The translations under genes were made by a program, and so were the position numbers. A stretch of 64,000 nucleotides of DNA. It comes from G965233625 sp965233625 (GTDB taxonomy: Bacteria > Planctomycetota > Planctomycetia > Pirellulales > Pirellulaceae). Below are positions 25,396 through 34,191 of the stretch, one piece after another (positions within the stretch are counted from its first letter, which is position 1; the number at the start of each line of letters is the position of its first letter). The DNA lies in the NCBI GenBank assembly GCA_965233625.1, contig OZ247499.1:6634001-6698000 (forward strand), in the 5' to 3' direction. Below the pieces are notes generated by a model, which had not been told where the DNA came from, did not search any database, and saw only the letters and a list, made by a program, of their open reading frames with translations.

Positions 25396-26004
25396 ATGAA
25401 TATCCAGATACTACTGTTTGATGGGTTCGACGAACTTGACGCCATCGCGCCGTTTGAGGTGTTGCAGAACGCTAAGTCGGCAGGCGCCGCACTCAGCGTG
25501 CAGATGGTGACGCTTGAAGACCCACGGCTGGTGACCGCTTCGCACGGTCTGACGGTTCAATCGCAGGGGCAGCTTCAAACATCGCCGCAGCCGCCAGCGC
25601 TGTTGATGGTCCCCGGCGGCAACTGGAATTTTCCGGCGGATACCGGTGTGCGGAAAGAAGTGGAGTCGGGCGAAATTCCGCCACAGATAGCTGCGTTCCA
25701 TCAGGCTGGCGGCGTTGTCGCCGCGGTGTGTACCGGGGCGATGTTACTGGCCGCTGCCGACATTCTGAAGCACCGCCATGCCATCACCCATCACGCCGCG
25801 GTGGATGATCTGCAAGCGACCGGCGCCAACATCATCCGCCAGCGTGTAGTTGACGATGGCGACATCATCACCGCGGGCGGCGTCACTTCCGGCTTAGACC
25901 TGGCGCTGTGGCTTGTCGAGCGTGAAGCCGGTGCGAAGATTGCAAACGAAGTCGCCGCCAGGATGGAATACACGACGCAGGGCGACGTCTGGCAACGTCC
26001 ATAA
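25396..26004 (+). CDS. DJ-1/PfpI family protein
   Basis: The product is 202 residues. It opens with MNIQILLFDGFDELDAIAPFEVL and carries the nucleophile-elbow cysteine in VVAAVCTGAMLLAAADIL near residue 111, with a following HHAAVDDL. This matches the DJ-1/PfpI superfamily, in the subgroup related to isonitrile hydratases and GATase-like AraC regulators; no DNA-binding domain is attached. Possible activities include cysteine hydrolase or glyoxalase/deglycase. The gene is probably co-transcribed with the MoxR-type gene. Confidence 0.85.
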   Translation: MNIQILLFDGFDELDAIAPFEVLQNAKSAGAALSVQMVTLEDPRLVTASHGLTVQSQGQLQTSPQPPALLMVPGGNWNFPADTGVRKEVESGEIPPQIAAFHQAGGVVAAVCTGAMLLAAADILKHRHAITHHAAVDDLQATGANIIRQRVVDDGDIITAGGVTSGLDLALWLVEREAGAKIANEVAARMEYTTQGDVWQRP

Positions 26005-26019
26005 ACATAGCGGGTGACA

Positions 26020-27540
26020 CTATTCTGTCACACCTTCCGGAATTGCGTTCAGCGTGTAGTAAGCTGCGTCGTGTAGCAGCGCTTGCTTCTGGCTGTTGCG
26101 GACGCCGGTACAGTGCAGCTCATGCACATGGCCCGCGCGGCGGCCGTTGACGGTGAGATGCACTTCCAGGTTGTCAGCAGAAACGCGAACGGACTCGATG
26201 TTGTTGTTACCCGTGAGCACTTCAGGGCTGCCGTAGGTTTTGTGTAGCAGGTAGGTGTAGTTCTTCATCGTGTAGCTGGCCGGGTCGGCAGCGGTTGCGG
26301 GATCGACCGGTTGCGTAAAACGCAGCGTAAACCCGTCGGGCGTGGCCCGCATCTCTTTGATTTCAAAAGGTGTTTTTCCGGTCCAGACCAATCGCGACAG
26401 GCCATAAGACGCGGTTCCGATAGAACTCCAGCCACGGTTGGTATGTCCGGCGAACAGGCTTCCATCGTTGCCGAAGGCAAGCCGCAGAACGGCTGAGGGA
26501 AAACCGTCGCGGAAAGGAAAACAGGCGCCCTGATATTCGCCGTTAACTTTCTCCAGGAATACACGCATCACGCTTGCCAGGCGGAATTCACCTACGAACA
26601 GTTGCCCGGCGAACGGCCCGAACTTTCCGCCCGTATCATCCAGCACAATATCGGTGGCGCTCTGCCCCATCTTCTTATAAGGAAACCAGACCGCCGGGGC
26701 GGCAAGCTGAGGGATCTTCTTGACCGCCTGCGGCCAAGGTAGCCCGCTGGGTATATCTTCATCACGTGGCTTGAGCGTTGAACCAGGTAGCTGCGAGGAC
26801 AGGAAACCGCGGGGATGCCCAAAGAACACGCCTGGGCGAAGATGAAGCAGGGAACAAGTGCCGATCCAGTCTCCCTGCTGATCGGTGGCGAACATGTCGC
26901 CGGCCGCGTTGGCGCCGATGCCACAGGGCGAACGCATGCCGGCGCACACCGGGATGACCTTTCCCTCCGGGGTGATCTTCAGCGCCCAGCCGCGCCATGC
27001 CGCGCCCGCATCCAGCCCTTTGCCCATGCCAATGTTAAGCGCGACCCAGAGGTTGCCTTGCTTATCAAGCTTGGGGCCGTAGGCATATTCGTGATAGTTG
27101 CCTGTTACGCCCCAGCCTTTGGCCAGTGTCAGATATTCGTCAGCCACTTCATCGCCGTCGGTATCGCGTAGATGCGTGACTTCACTCCGCTGCACCGTTA
27201 ACAGGCCGTTCTTGTAACGAAGCAGACCTAGTGGTTCATGCAGCGAGGTAGCAAAGCGATGAAACTTGAGCTTCGCGGGCGGCGAGTCGTAAGCATTCGA
27301 AACGAAGTAAACGTCGCCTTTCCGCGTAGCAACGGCCAGCCTACCATCGGGCAGCGCGGTCATTCCGCTGATCTCGAGCGTGACTTCTGACTTGCCAGGT
27401 TTCCAGTAGGGCGACCTGGAGATCGTGGCCGCTTTTGACGTAGCGACCGTGATCAACTTGTAGTAATCGTTCTCGTCGGCCAGCAGCGGTGTCGATGCAA
27501 GGCAAAGCAGCAGGACAATAACGGGCGCGGGTTTCGTCAT
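26020..27540 (-). CDS. Exported beta-propeller protein (PVC glucose/sorbosone dehydrogenase-like)
   Basis: The product is 506 residues with a signal peptide (MTKPAPVIVLLLCLASTPLLA). Propeller blades show as MTALPDGRLAVATRKGDVYFV, GPKLDKQGNLWVALNIG, CGIGANAAGDMFATDQQGDW and FGNDGSLFAGHTNRGW. The segment HLRDTDGDEVADEYLTL is the planctomycete-type variant, probably calcium-binding. The last about 100 residues form a beta domain. It likely acts in the periplasm on sugars or as a binding scaffold; PQQ ligands were not confirmed. ATG 27540 was chosen by the signal peptide; a GGGCA-repeat copy lies 13 bases upstream. Confidence 0.8.
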   Translation of the reverse strand: MTKPAPVIVLLLCLASTPLLADENDYYKLITVATSKAATISRSPYWKPGKSEVTLEISGMTALPDGRLAVATRKGDVYFVSNAYDSPPAKLKFHRFATSLHEPLGLLRYKNGLLTVQRSEVTHLRDTDGDEVADEYLTLAKGWGVTGNYHEYAYGPKLDKQGNLWVALNIGMGKGLDAGAAWRGWALKITPEGKVIPVCAGMRSPCGIGANAAGDMFATDQQGDWIGTCSLLHLRPGVFFGHPRGFLSSQLPGSTLKPRDEDIPSGLPWPQAVKKIPQLAAPAVWFPYKKMGQSATDIVLDDTGGKFGPFAGQLFVGEFRLASVMRVFLEKVNGEYQGACFPFRDGFPSAVLRLAFGNDGSLFAGHTNRGWSSIGTASYGLSRLVWTGKTPFEIKEMRATPDGFTLRFTQPVDPATAADPASYTMKNYTYLLHKTYGSPEVLTGNNNIESVRVSADNLEVHLTVNGRRAGHVHELHCTGVRNSQKQALLHDAAYYTLNAIPEGVTE

Positions 27541-27552
27541 GTTATTTCCCGG

Positions 27553-27570
27553 CGGGGCAGGGCAGGGGGG
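27553..27570. repeat. Dispersed GGGCAGGG-type repeat, leader copy
   Basis: The copy reads GCGGGGCAGGGCAGGGGGG. It lies just upstream of the start of the minus-strand beta-propeller gene, at the same place as the copy upstream of the gene ending at 7779. Confidence 0.75.
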
Positions 27571-27716
27571 CGGCAAAGATGGGCTAGGCAGTATATCCGT
27601 TACAACACGGATTTATTGCGTTTCCTCGTTTGACTAAAGGTCTACACGACGTAGGTTTTCACAGTGGATAGTTTTCTTTCGTATTGTGAAAGAAAGGAGC
27701 TGTGTGGAGTAGATCC

Positions 27717-27911
27717 ATGTTGATTCATCTCTCGCGCAAAGCGCTTAAGTTTTTAAAATCTGAAGATGGTCCGACGACCGTCGAGTATGCCATCATGCTC
27801 GCCGTATTGCTGGCCATTCATTTTGCCGTCGTGCAGGCGATTGGCACTGGTTCGAATACGATCTTCAATAATGTTTCCAATGGCATCGACCAGGGTAATG
27901 CGGGTCGCTAG
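27717..27911 (+). CDS. flp: Flp-type pilin
   Basis: The product is 64 residues. The sequence SEDGPTTVEYAIMLAVLLAIHFAVVQAIG carries the Flp pilin hallmark: a G/XXXXEY processing site followed by a hydrophobic helix. Mature pilins form Tad-type pili for adhesion. ATG 27717 has GGAG 7 bases upstream. The Tad assembly genes (tadA, tadB, cpaB and the prepilin peptidase) are not in the window. A strong terminator follows 40 bases after the stop. Confidence 0.9.
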   Translation: MLIHLSRKALKFLKSEDGPTTVEYAIMLAVLLAIHFAVVQAIGTGSNTIFNNVSNGIDQGNAGR

Positions 27912-27951
27912 CGTACCATCGCTTGCGCCTGCACGCCACCAGAATAACCTT

Positions 27952-27992
27952 ACCGCCGCAGCATGAGAAAAAATGTTGCGGCGGTTCTTTTT
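27952..27992 (+). terminator. Terminator of the Flp pilin gene
   Basis: The stem is ACCGCCGCA with TGCGGCGGT, followed by TCTTTTTT. The position shortly after the pilin stop fits rho-independent termination. Confidence 0.92.
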
Positions 27993-28077
27993 TAGTGGAC
28001 ACGCGCAATAATGCTGTTGCCCGGGGTCTCTCCCGGCCAAGTTAAGGAAAACCCTCTCTCAACCACAAAGGATTGTT

Positions 28078-28308
28078 ATGAACATCGCCAGTTCATTTAC
28101 GTGGGTGTGCACCACCGCTATCTTCGCCAACGTCATCAGCATGGCTGTTTTTCTGACGGGCGAAATGCAGTTCAGCCGGACGGCAGCCAGCCGCAACACT
28201 CAGCAGTCGCTGGATACGCCAAAGAAAACATCGCCCGCCCGTTACAAGCAGTGCTGTGACACAAAGCTGGCGCCGTTTTCGCATGTAGCCGGTTGCCAGC
28301 AACGCTAA
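28078..28308 (+). CDS. Small possible membrane protein next to the pilin
   Basis: The product is 76 residues. An N-terminal hydrophobic segment (FTWVCTTAIFANVISMAVFL) is followed by a basic, polar tail with YKQCCDTK and VAGCQQR. ATG 28078 has AAAGGA 8 bases upstream, which is the main support. An overlapping frame (28011-28259) lacks such a site. It has its own leader after the pilin terminator. No family is recognised; it could be a minor pilus-related peptide. Confidence 0.45.
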   Translation: MNIASSFTWVCTTAIFANVISMAVFLTGEMQFSRTAASRNTQQSLDTPKKTSPARYKQCCDTKLAPFSHVAGCQQR

Positions 28309-28452
28309 ATCCGTTCCCGTTAGAATCGCGGCAGGAAGCAGCGAGAGACCACGGAGCACACGGATGAGACGCGAACACGGCAACCACGATGGTTGCGTAG
28401 TATCCGCGTTTTTCGTGGTCGAAAAGAAACGGCGAGAACAGGTCAGCAGAGC

Positions 28453-29736
28453 CTACAACTCGCTATCGGTGGTAGGTTCGTCACCGTCGATGTTTAGATG
28501 ATTATCATCGGGTGAGAGGCTACTGAAGCCTTCGATGTCCAGGCTTTCATCAAAACTGGGCGTCATGCGAAGTTGCGTTGGCTCATCGTTGGGCGATGCG
28601 TTTTCGCTGAGTTGCAGCTGATCTTCGATCTCTTTGAGTTCTTCCAGCCACAAGCGGATCTCGTTGCCGTACTCGCTGGCAAGATTGCTGAGAACAAGCT
28701 GCCGGTGAAACGCAGCGGCGCCTTCCTTGAGTAGATCGGCTGCTTCAGCAGACGGAAAGCGCACTGCCGGATCAGGCGCCACCAGACCGCGGCAGAAGTT
28801 CATTAACAGATTGTTGCAGGTGATTTCCGCCGGAAGAATTTCGGGCAGAATCTGTGGCAGCATCCGTTTAGCTTCCAGCAGTTCCGCGTACGTCTTGCAG
28901 CGTGCGAAAACAGGCTGCCCGCCCAGCAGTTCAATCAGCACATAGCCCAGGCTGGCCAGATCAGACCGTGGCGAAGATTCGCAACCGTCCAGCACTTCCG
29001 GCGCCGCGTAAGAGGGCGTGCAGGTGCGGCGGACCGGCGGGTTCTTCAGTTCAAAGGCTGAACCGATATCCACGATCTTCGCGTTGCCCGTGCGTTTGAG
29101 CATGATGTTGGAAGGCTTGATGTCGCCGTGCACCACGCCTTCACGATGCAGCGCTGCCAGGGCGCCCAGGCAGTCGCGAACGATCGCCACCGCAATGCCC
29201 GCTTTCAACCGCGGCTGAACGGGTCCGGCCGTGACAATCACGCGGTTGATGTATTCCCAGCGTTTGGGTTTCACACGCTGCTTAATCAGTTCCAGCGTCG
29301 CAGGCCGGAGCAACCGCCGCAGGTCGTAGCCGTCAATCCACTCCATCACCATAAAGCGGATGCGGTCGCGCTGCACAAAGTTCTGCACATCCAGCAGGTT
29401 ATCGTGCTGAATCTGTGCAACGTGCGAAGACACCTGCGCGATGCGTTTCATCGACTGTTCGTAATCCGACTCGTCGTTATAGACCTCTGGCGAAAAGATC
29501 TTCAACGCAATAGGCAGCGTAAACTCGTCAGAGCCGCGACGTTCGGAAAGAAATACCGTGCCCTGGCCACCGGCGCCCAGCCGCTTGAGAAAATGAAGAT
29601 GCGAGGTCCAGTTTAAACGCTGGCCTTCAATAATCTGCTGATAGAGCGCGATTAAATGTTCTGGCCGCTCTTTCTTGGACTCGTTGCCTGAAGGAGTCAG
29701 AGTCGGCATGAAATTGTTGAACAGGGTCGTCAACAT
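28453..29736 (-). CDS. Serine/threonine protein kinase
   Basis: The product is 427 residues with an N-terminal kinase domain. It has the glycine loop LGAGGQGTVFLSE, the lysine in IALKIF, MVMEWIDGYDLRRLL, the catalytic loop VHGDIKPSNIML (HGD in place of HRD), VDIGSAF in place of DFG, and CTPSYAAPEV. The main catalytic residues K, D and N are kept. The last about 100 residues are acidic and poorly ordered, with no membrane helix. Substrates are unknown. Start ATG 29736; GTG 29748 is also possible. Confidence 0.88.
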   Translation of the reverse strand: MLTTLFNNFMPTLTPSGNESKKERPEHLIALYQQIIEGQRLNWTSHLHFLKRLGAGGQGTVFLSERRGSDEFTLPIALKIFSPEVYNDESDYEQSMKRIAQVSSHVAQIQHDNLLDVQNFVQRDRIRFMVMEWIDGYDLRRLLRPATLELIKQRVKPKRWEYINRVIVTAGPVQPRLKAGIAVAIVRDCLGALAALHREGVVHGDIKPSNIMLKRTGNAKIVDIGSAFELKNPPVRRTCTPSYAAPEVLDGCESSPRSDLASLGYVLIELLGGQPVFARCKTYAELLEAKRMLPQILPEILPAEITCNNLLMNFCRGLVAPDPAVRFPSAEAADLLKEGAAAFHRQLVLSNLASEYGNEIRLWLEELKEIEDQLQLSENASPNDEPTQLRMTPSFDESLDIEGFSSLSPDDNHLNIDGDEPTTDSEL

Positions 29737-29978
29737 GCGTCTTCTCACAGCGAGGACCGCCAGGTGGGTAAATCACCCATCCATCATAATCCCCTGCGTC
29801 ATCGGCAGTCTATACCGATCGTGGTAATTCCGACGTGGAAAATACGGAATCAGACTTCCGGCGCCGCGCGTTGGGCGTTTGCACTGCGAACCGCAATGCC
29901 TTACGGAGCAATGTCTTACGCAGTTCACGCAGGATGCCGCGGGAGCATATTACCGCCACAGCCTTATGGTTAACAACG

Positions 29979-31502
29979 CTAAAGAACTTTGCACTTAAAG
30001 CGGATGACACCTGTGTCGCCGGGCTTCATCGGTTCGTGGATTTCCCAGCGTAAGACGCTTGAATCCACTTCGTTTTCCTGGATCAGGAAGTCGTGCTTCA
30101 AGCTGCATGACTGGGTCCGCTGAATGTATTCCAGGCGTGCGGTGAGATTATCCAGCAGGGTGACGTTACCGATAAGTTCGTCGCCGGTGTTTTTGAACCG
30201 CAGCACAAACTCGATGACTTCGCCGGGCCGTGCGCTGCCTTTCGACGCGACCTTGGTGATTTCCAGCTTCGGCTGCCCGGGCGAGCGGGCGACGCTGTAA
30301 ACCATTTGTAGTTTGTCAACATTCTGCTCGACCTTGGCGGCTTTGCCGTCGATCACCACCTGAACGCTCTCTTCTTCGGTCCAGTACACCGCTGCGTCCA
30401 GTGCTTCGGCCAGGCGTGGCTTCGATGCTAGTTCGAACTTGCCTTGATGGAAGATCTGGAAATCAACCAGGTGCGAATCGACGGCGTCCAGCGAGTTCGC
30501 CAGATGCTTGGCCAGCGCCTCGTGTCCTGGCTGACGCTCGCGGAACACGGTTGTATTGTGCAAGCCATTCTGCTGCCCCAGCTGCGTGGGCTGAAGAACG
30601 GTTGTCGGGTTGCCGGTGCGGGCCGCCAGTAGCATGTTGCTCGGACGGTCTACGCCCGTGGCAAACTGGTTCACGCGGTTCATTTCCAGACCTACGACCT
30701 TACGGACCGAAGCAAAACGCGGCGCGTAAACAGGCACGCGGTTGCTAGGCTCAACGATCGTGCGGCCATCCAGCGTATCAAAGTGCGCGACGGTGTCTTC
30801 GGTGTCTAGCCCGCGCACGTTCCACGCTTTCGAAATATTCACTTCGCGGTTGCGGTCGCCGCCGTCGAACAGGTATTCATCACGAGGACGGTTGCCATAC
30901 AGATGCGGCGGATGCCACTGCGTGTAAGGAACCGCAGGGCCAGTGGTCGCTTCCATCGGCAGCATGGCGCCCGGATAGTTCGGCGCAACCGGATGCCCGA
31001 TCACGGCGCCGCCGGGCATGACGTGCCCGGGCGCGATTCCGGCTGTTGGTCCCCCAATAGGCGCCTGCCCGGGAGGGCAGTAGGGCGCTGCGCCGGCAGG
31101 TTCACCAGCAACAGGTTCGTTATGGTTGACCTGCGCGATCATCGAAGCATTTGCCGCTGGGTGCTGCGTTTCCGCTGGGTAGGGCAGGGCAGGGGAGGGC
31201 GGAGGCGAAACGCCCGGCTGTGACACATTGTTGGCAGCGTTGTAATCGTACTTTGGCTTGACCGGCGCCTGAGCTTTCTTCGGCGCCGGCTGGCGACTGG
31301 CGCCATCCTGCACCGAGTCTAAATCGGTGAACGGTGGCGGCGAAGCAGGTGACTCGTCGCTGGCCCAGGGCAAAGCGCTGCGGCAGGAACAAAGAATCAA
31401 AGCCCCTAGCGCAACAACGCCCCACCGCATGATCCGTGTCGACCGGGTGAAGCTGCTGCGGTTGTAGTGACAGGTGTCGATCAGAGTGTCAAGTTGTGTC
31501 AT
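29979..31502 (-). CDS. Secreted Pro-rich protein with C-terminal DUF11 domain
   Basis: The product is 507 residues. The N-terminus contains WGVVALGALILCSCRSALPW, a signal sequence with a lipobox-like LCSC. A long Pro/Ala/Gly region follows (residues about 50-200), including PPSPALPYPAE encoded by a GGGCA-repeat copy. The C-terminal about 90 residues (LEITKVASKGSARPGEVIEFVLRFKNTGDELIGNVTLLDNL) are a DUF11/TIGR01451 surface repeat. ATG 31502 overlaps the upstream stop (ATGA), so it is coupled to the gene at 31499. Probably a cell-envelope protein. Confidence 0.75.
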   Translation of the reverse strand: MTQLDTLIDTCHYNRSSFTRSTRIMRWGVVALGALILCSCRSALPWASDESPASPPPFTDLDSVQDGASRQPAPKKAQAPVKPKYDYNAANNVSQPGVSPPPSPALPYPAETQHPAANASMIAQVNHNEPVAGEPAGAAPYCPPGQAPIGGPTAGIAPGHVMPGGAVIGHPVAPNYPGAMLPMEATTGPAVPYTQWHPPHLYGNRPRDEYLFDGGDRNREVNISKAWNVRGLDTEDTVAHFDTLDGRTIVEPSNRVPVYAPRFASVRKVVGLEMNRVNQFATGVDRPSNMLLAARTGNPTTVLQPTQLGQQNGLHNTTVFRERQPGHEALAKHLANSLDAVDSHLVDFQIFHQGKFELASKPRLAEALDAAVYWTEEESVQVVIDGKAAKVEQNVDKLQMVYSVARSPGQPKLEITKVASKGSARPGEVIEFVLRFKNTGDELIGNVTLLDNLTARLEYIQRTQSCSLKHDFLIQENEVDSSVLRWEIHEPMKPGDTGVIRFKCKVL

Positions 31503-32524
31503 CGTAGGCTCCCCGCAGGTGCTGCCTGTGGATAGAGGGGCGATGCAGAATAAGGCTGCCCGCCACGGTAAGGCGTATACGGATACCGCGCCGTGCTCGA
31601 ACGCTGTGGAAGGCTGGGGCGGCCTGGATAAGCCGCCGGAGCTTTGGGCGAAGCAGAAGTTTGCCCGTCTTGAACTTTGGGCGTACGCGGCGTGTAGTAG
31701 GGCTGGTTCGAACCTTTTGCCCATGCACGCTGCTGCATGCGGACTCCGACGGGTTCGCCTTTAGCCGCAGGTTGCTCTGCTTCCGGCGCCGCGGGCGGTG
31801 TGAAAGGTTTAGGCGGCTGCGAAGGTTTATGCTTCACAAGTCGTGGCGAACCATAGGCGAAACCCTGTTCCGCACCGATCGGCACGCGCGAGCCAATCCG
31901 CAGAATAGCCATCGGGCGGCCTAGCTTATCCGCAACGTGCAGTGGGTCCTGTTTTGGACCAACGTCAAAGTGCTGCTGATCGCCAAAGGGCAGAGTATCT
32001 GCGACGGCGTTGCGTGGATCTTCCAGATAAATCACCCGCGTCACCACCTGACCGTGCAGGGCCATTTCCAGTTCCTGCTGCGTCAGCACAATGGGAATGG
32101 GGAAACGCGTTGTCTGACCATCTGGCGGATAGAGACGGTCAATCACTTCGATGGTCGGATACAGTTCCAAGCCAGCGAACCGGGGAATCCGCGTGACCTT
32201 AAAGCGGTAGACGGGGCCAATCATCATGCTGGCCTTCACGGGTCCAGGCACAGGCTTTTCAAACCGGCCATTAACCGCCAGTCCAAAAGAGACGCCGGGC
32301 GGACCGAAGATTTCCACAGGCTGAAAGTAGCCCCGCAAAGTTCCGCCGCGCTGCAACTGCTGCTGGGCGATATGTCCCGGCGGCATGTCGCTGTAATAGC
32401 GGGGATGTACCGCGCGTGGCGAGGCGATCTGGGCTGAAGCGGTGGACTCCATCAGCATCAGTCCAGCGGCTGCGATCAACCAGGCGAAGCAGGCGATCAG
32501 CATTGCAGGCTGTGCGACCTTCAT
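31499..32524 (-). CDS. Secreted envelope protein, paralogue of the lipoprotein upstream
   Basis: The product is 341 residues with a signal peptide (MLIACFAWLIAAAGLMLMESTASA). The body has VYRFKVTRIPRFAGLELYPTIEVIDRLYPP and VVTRVIYLEDPRNAVADTL, which match YRLKLTNIRDHVGTELYPTLEIG and VTKVIYLPDPEFQDLALPG in the protein at 32627-33919. The two are therefore diverged copies. The tail is Pro/Gln/Ser-rich. The start, ATG 32524, was taken from the frame. It overlaps the next gene by ATGA. Confidence 0.72.
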   Translation of the reverse strand: MKVAQPAMLIACFAWLIAAAGLMLMESTASAQIASPRAVHPRYYSDMPPGHIAQQQLQRGGTLRGYFQPVEIFGPPGVSFGLAVNGRFEKPVPGPVKASMMIGPVYRFKVTRIPRFAGLELYPTIEVIDRLYPPDGQTTRFPIPIVLTQQELEMALHGQVVTRVIYLEDPRNAVADTLPFGDQQHFDVGPKQDPLHVADKLGRPMAILRIGSRVPIGAEQGFAYGSPRLVKHKPSQPPKPFTPPAAPEAEQPAAKGEPVGVRMQQRAWAKGSNQPYYTPRTPKVQDGQTSASPKAPAAYPGRPSLPQRSSTARYPYTPYRGGQPYSASPLYPQAAPAGSLR

Positions 32525-32626
32525 GACGCCTTCCTTTTCTCAGATGGGGGCTTCGTCAGTGTGCTTACGCCGCTACGCCCGCAGCATTGACTACGGGCGT
32601 AGGCGTTGTGAAATTCCGGCGGAAGG

Positions 32627-33919
32627 TTACCGCTGGATGGTTGCCTCACCAGCAGGCTGGCCAGCGTTGGCTTCCTGGCAGTTGCCATCGGGGCAGTCAG
32701 CAGCGGCGCCGTGCAGACCGGCTCCGAAACCACCGAACGAGTGGCCAGGGCCTTGCTGTGGCACAACACCAGGAGCCAGGCGGATGTGACGCTGGTCGGC
32801 GTAAGGCTGACCGTAAGCGTGCTTCGGACCAATCGTGTTCTCTTTCACGAACACGCGGTTCGGTGGAGCCGGATAGGTCAGACCTGGGTTCTGCTGCACA
32901 TGCATATCCAGCCGTGGCGTCGGACCTGGAATGTGCTGGTGCGTGTGGTTGTGCATCACGTGACGCTGCAACCCGGCAGGTGAACCAAACGGAATGTGTG
33001 GCGGGCCAGGCAGACCGATCGGGGTCGGGCCAATGGGCAGACCGTACTGCGGGGCAGTGGCGCCGGCAACATAAGGTGGCGCCGGGCCAAGACCGCCCAT
33101 GGACGAAGGTCCACCGATTGGGGCAGGGCCACGGTACAGGGCCGAACCACCGATGGCAGCGGGCGTTGCACCGCCAGCAGATACACCCACGGCGGCGCCA
33201 GCAGCTGCCTGCTGATAGCCAACACCCTGCACGCCGAATCCACCACCCTGAGGAATCTCAAGGTCTTTGTTACCCATGCGGATGATCGCCATGATCGAAC
33301 CGCGACGGTCGGCTTCAACAACGGGGTTTTCGCCTGGATCAAGGCGGGTGCTAACCAGCGTAGCTACGCCTGGCAGCGCCAGATCCTGGAATTCTGGATC
33401 GGGTAGGTAGATGACTTTGGTCACCAGGTTACCGGCTTTCACCTGATCGAAGTCTTCGTCGGTGAACTGCACTGGAATGGCGGCGTGAGCCAGGAAGGCG
33501 GCTGTCCGTGGATTGGTCGGGCCGATTTCCAGAGTTGGATAAAGCTCGGTTCCGACATGGTCGCGGATGTTGGTCAACTTCAGGCGGTAGATGCCACCCT
33601 GTGGGAAGTTGGTGCGGCCAGGCGTGATGAGCGGCTCTGAGTTGAAGTTGCCGCCGGGTGTTACGTCCCAGGCGATTTCCATCGACTCAGGATCTGAGAA
33701 CCAGACCTGCACCAGCGAAGGTGCGGCCACAGGTGGACCCTGCGGAATGACGGGCGGCGGCATGACGCCGGGGCTAAGCCCGACACCAGGTCCAGGCGCC
33801 ATAATCCGCTGGGCGGGTGGAAGGTTATGACCGCTGTGCGGCAGATGGGGCGCCGCGCACCCAACCGCCAGGGTCACTACTGCGAGGAACATCGTCCCTA
33901 ACGACAAACGTGCGTACAT
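32627..33919 (-). CDS. Envelope lipoprotein, first gene of a three-gene operon
   Basis: The product is 430 residues. MYARLSLGTMFLAVVTLAVGC ends in a lipobox (AVGC), so lipid anchoring is predicted. The conserved core (residues about 60-220) is shared with the next gene (GTELYPTLEIGPTNPRTAAF, VTKVIYLPDPEF, GSIMAIIRMGN). A Gly/Pro/Ala/Met-rich tail follows, with GGPSSMGGLGPAPPY. ATG 33919 was chosen over the frame start at 34150 because of the lipobox. Structural or adhesive surface role inferred. Confidence 0.72.
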   Translation of the reverse strand: MYARLSLGTMFLAVVTLAVGCAAPHLPHSGHNLPPAQRIMAPGPGVGLSPGVMPPPVIPQGPPVAAPSLVQVWFSDPESMEIAWDVTPGGNFNSEPLITPGRTNFPQGGIYRLKLTNIRDHVGTELYPTLEIGPTNPRTAAFLAHAAIPVQFTDEDFDQVKAGNLVTKVIYLPDPEFQDLALPGVATLVSTRLDPGENPVVEADRRGSIMAIIRMGNKDLEIPQGGGFGVQGVGYQQAAAGAAVGVSAGGATPAAIGGSALYRGPAPIGGPSSMGGLGPAPPYVAGATAPQYGLPIGPTPIGLPGPPHIPFGSPAGLQRHVMHNHTHQHIPGPTPRLDMHVQQNPGLTYPAPPNRVFVKENTIGPKHAYGQPYADQRHIRLAPGVVPQQGPGHSFGGFGAGLHGAAADCPDGNCQEANAGQPAGEATIQR

Positions 33920-34191
33920 GGTCTTTTCCCCTAACGCTACGCCGGGCCATCCTGGCCTGTGCGTGATATGAGCTTCTTGTCCTAACGGAGAGTCTTTGGT
34001 CGGCGGCAATCTGGCCTCGCACCCACTGGCATCGCGAACAATGCAGAACCAGCGTGTGTAAACCAGTGGGCGTTCGATGGCCGTCAAGCCACCGGCATCG
34101 GGCGGTTTCGCAAATGGAGGCGCCGATTGACATAGACCGTGCGTAAACACAGTTCTAGAATGCCGCTGTACTTACCTTTCGGTCCGATCCG

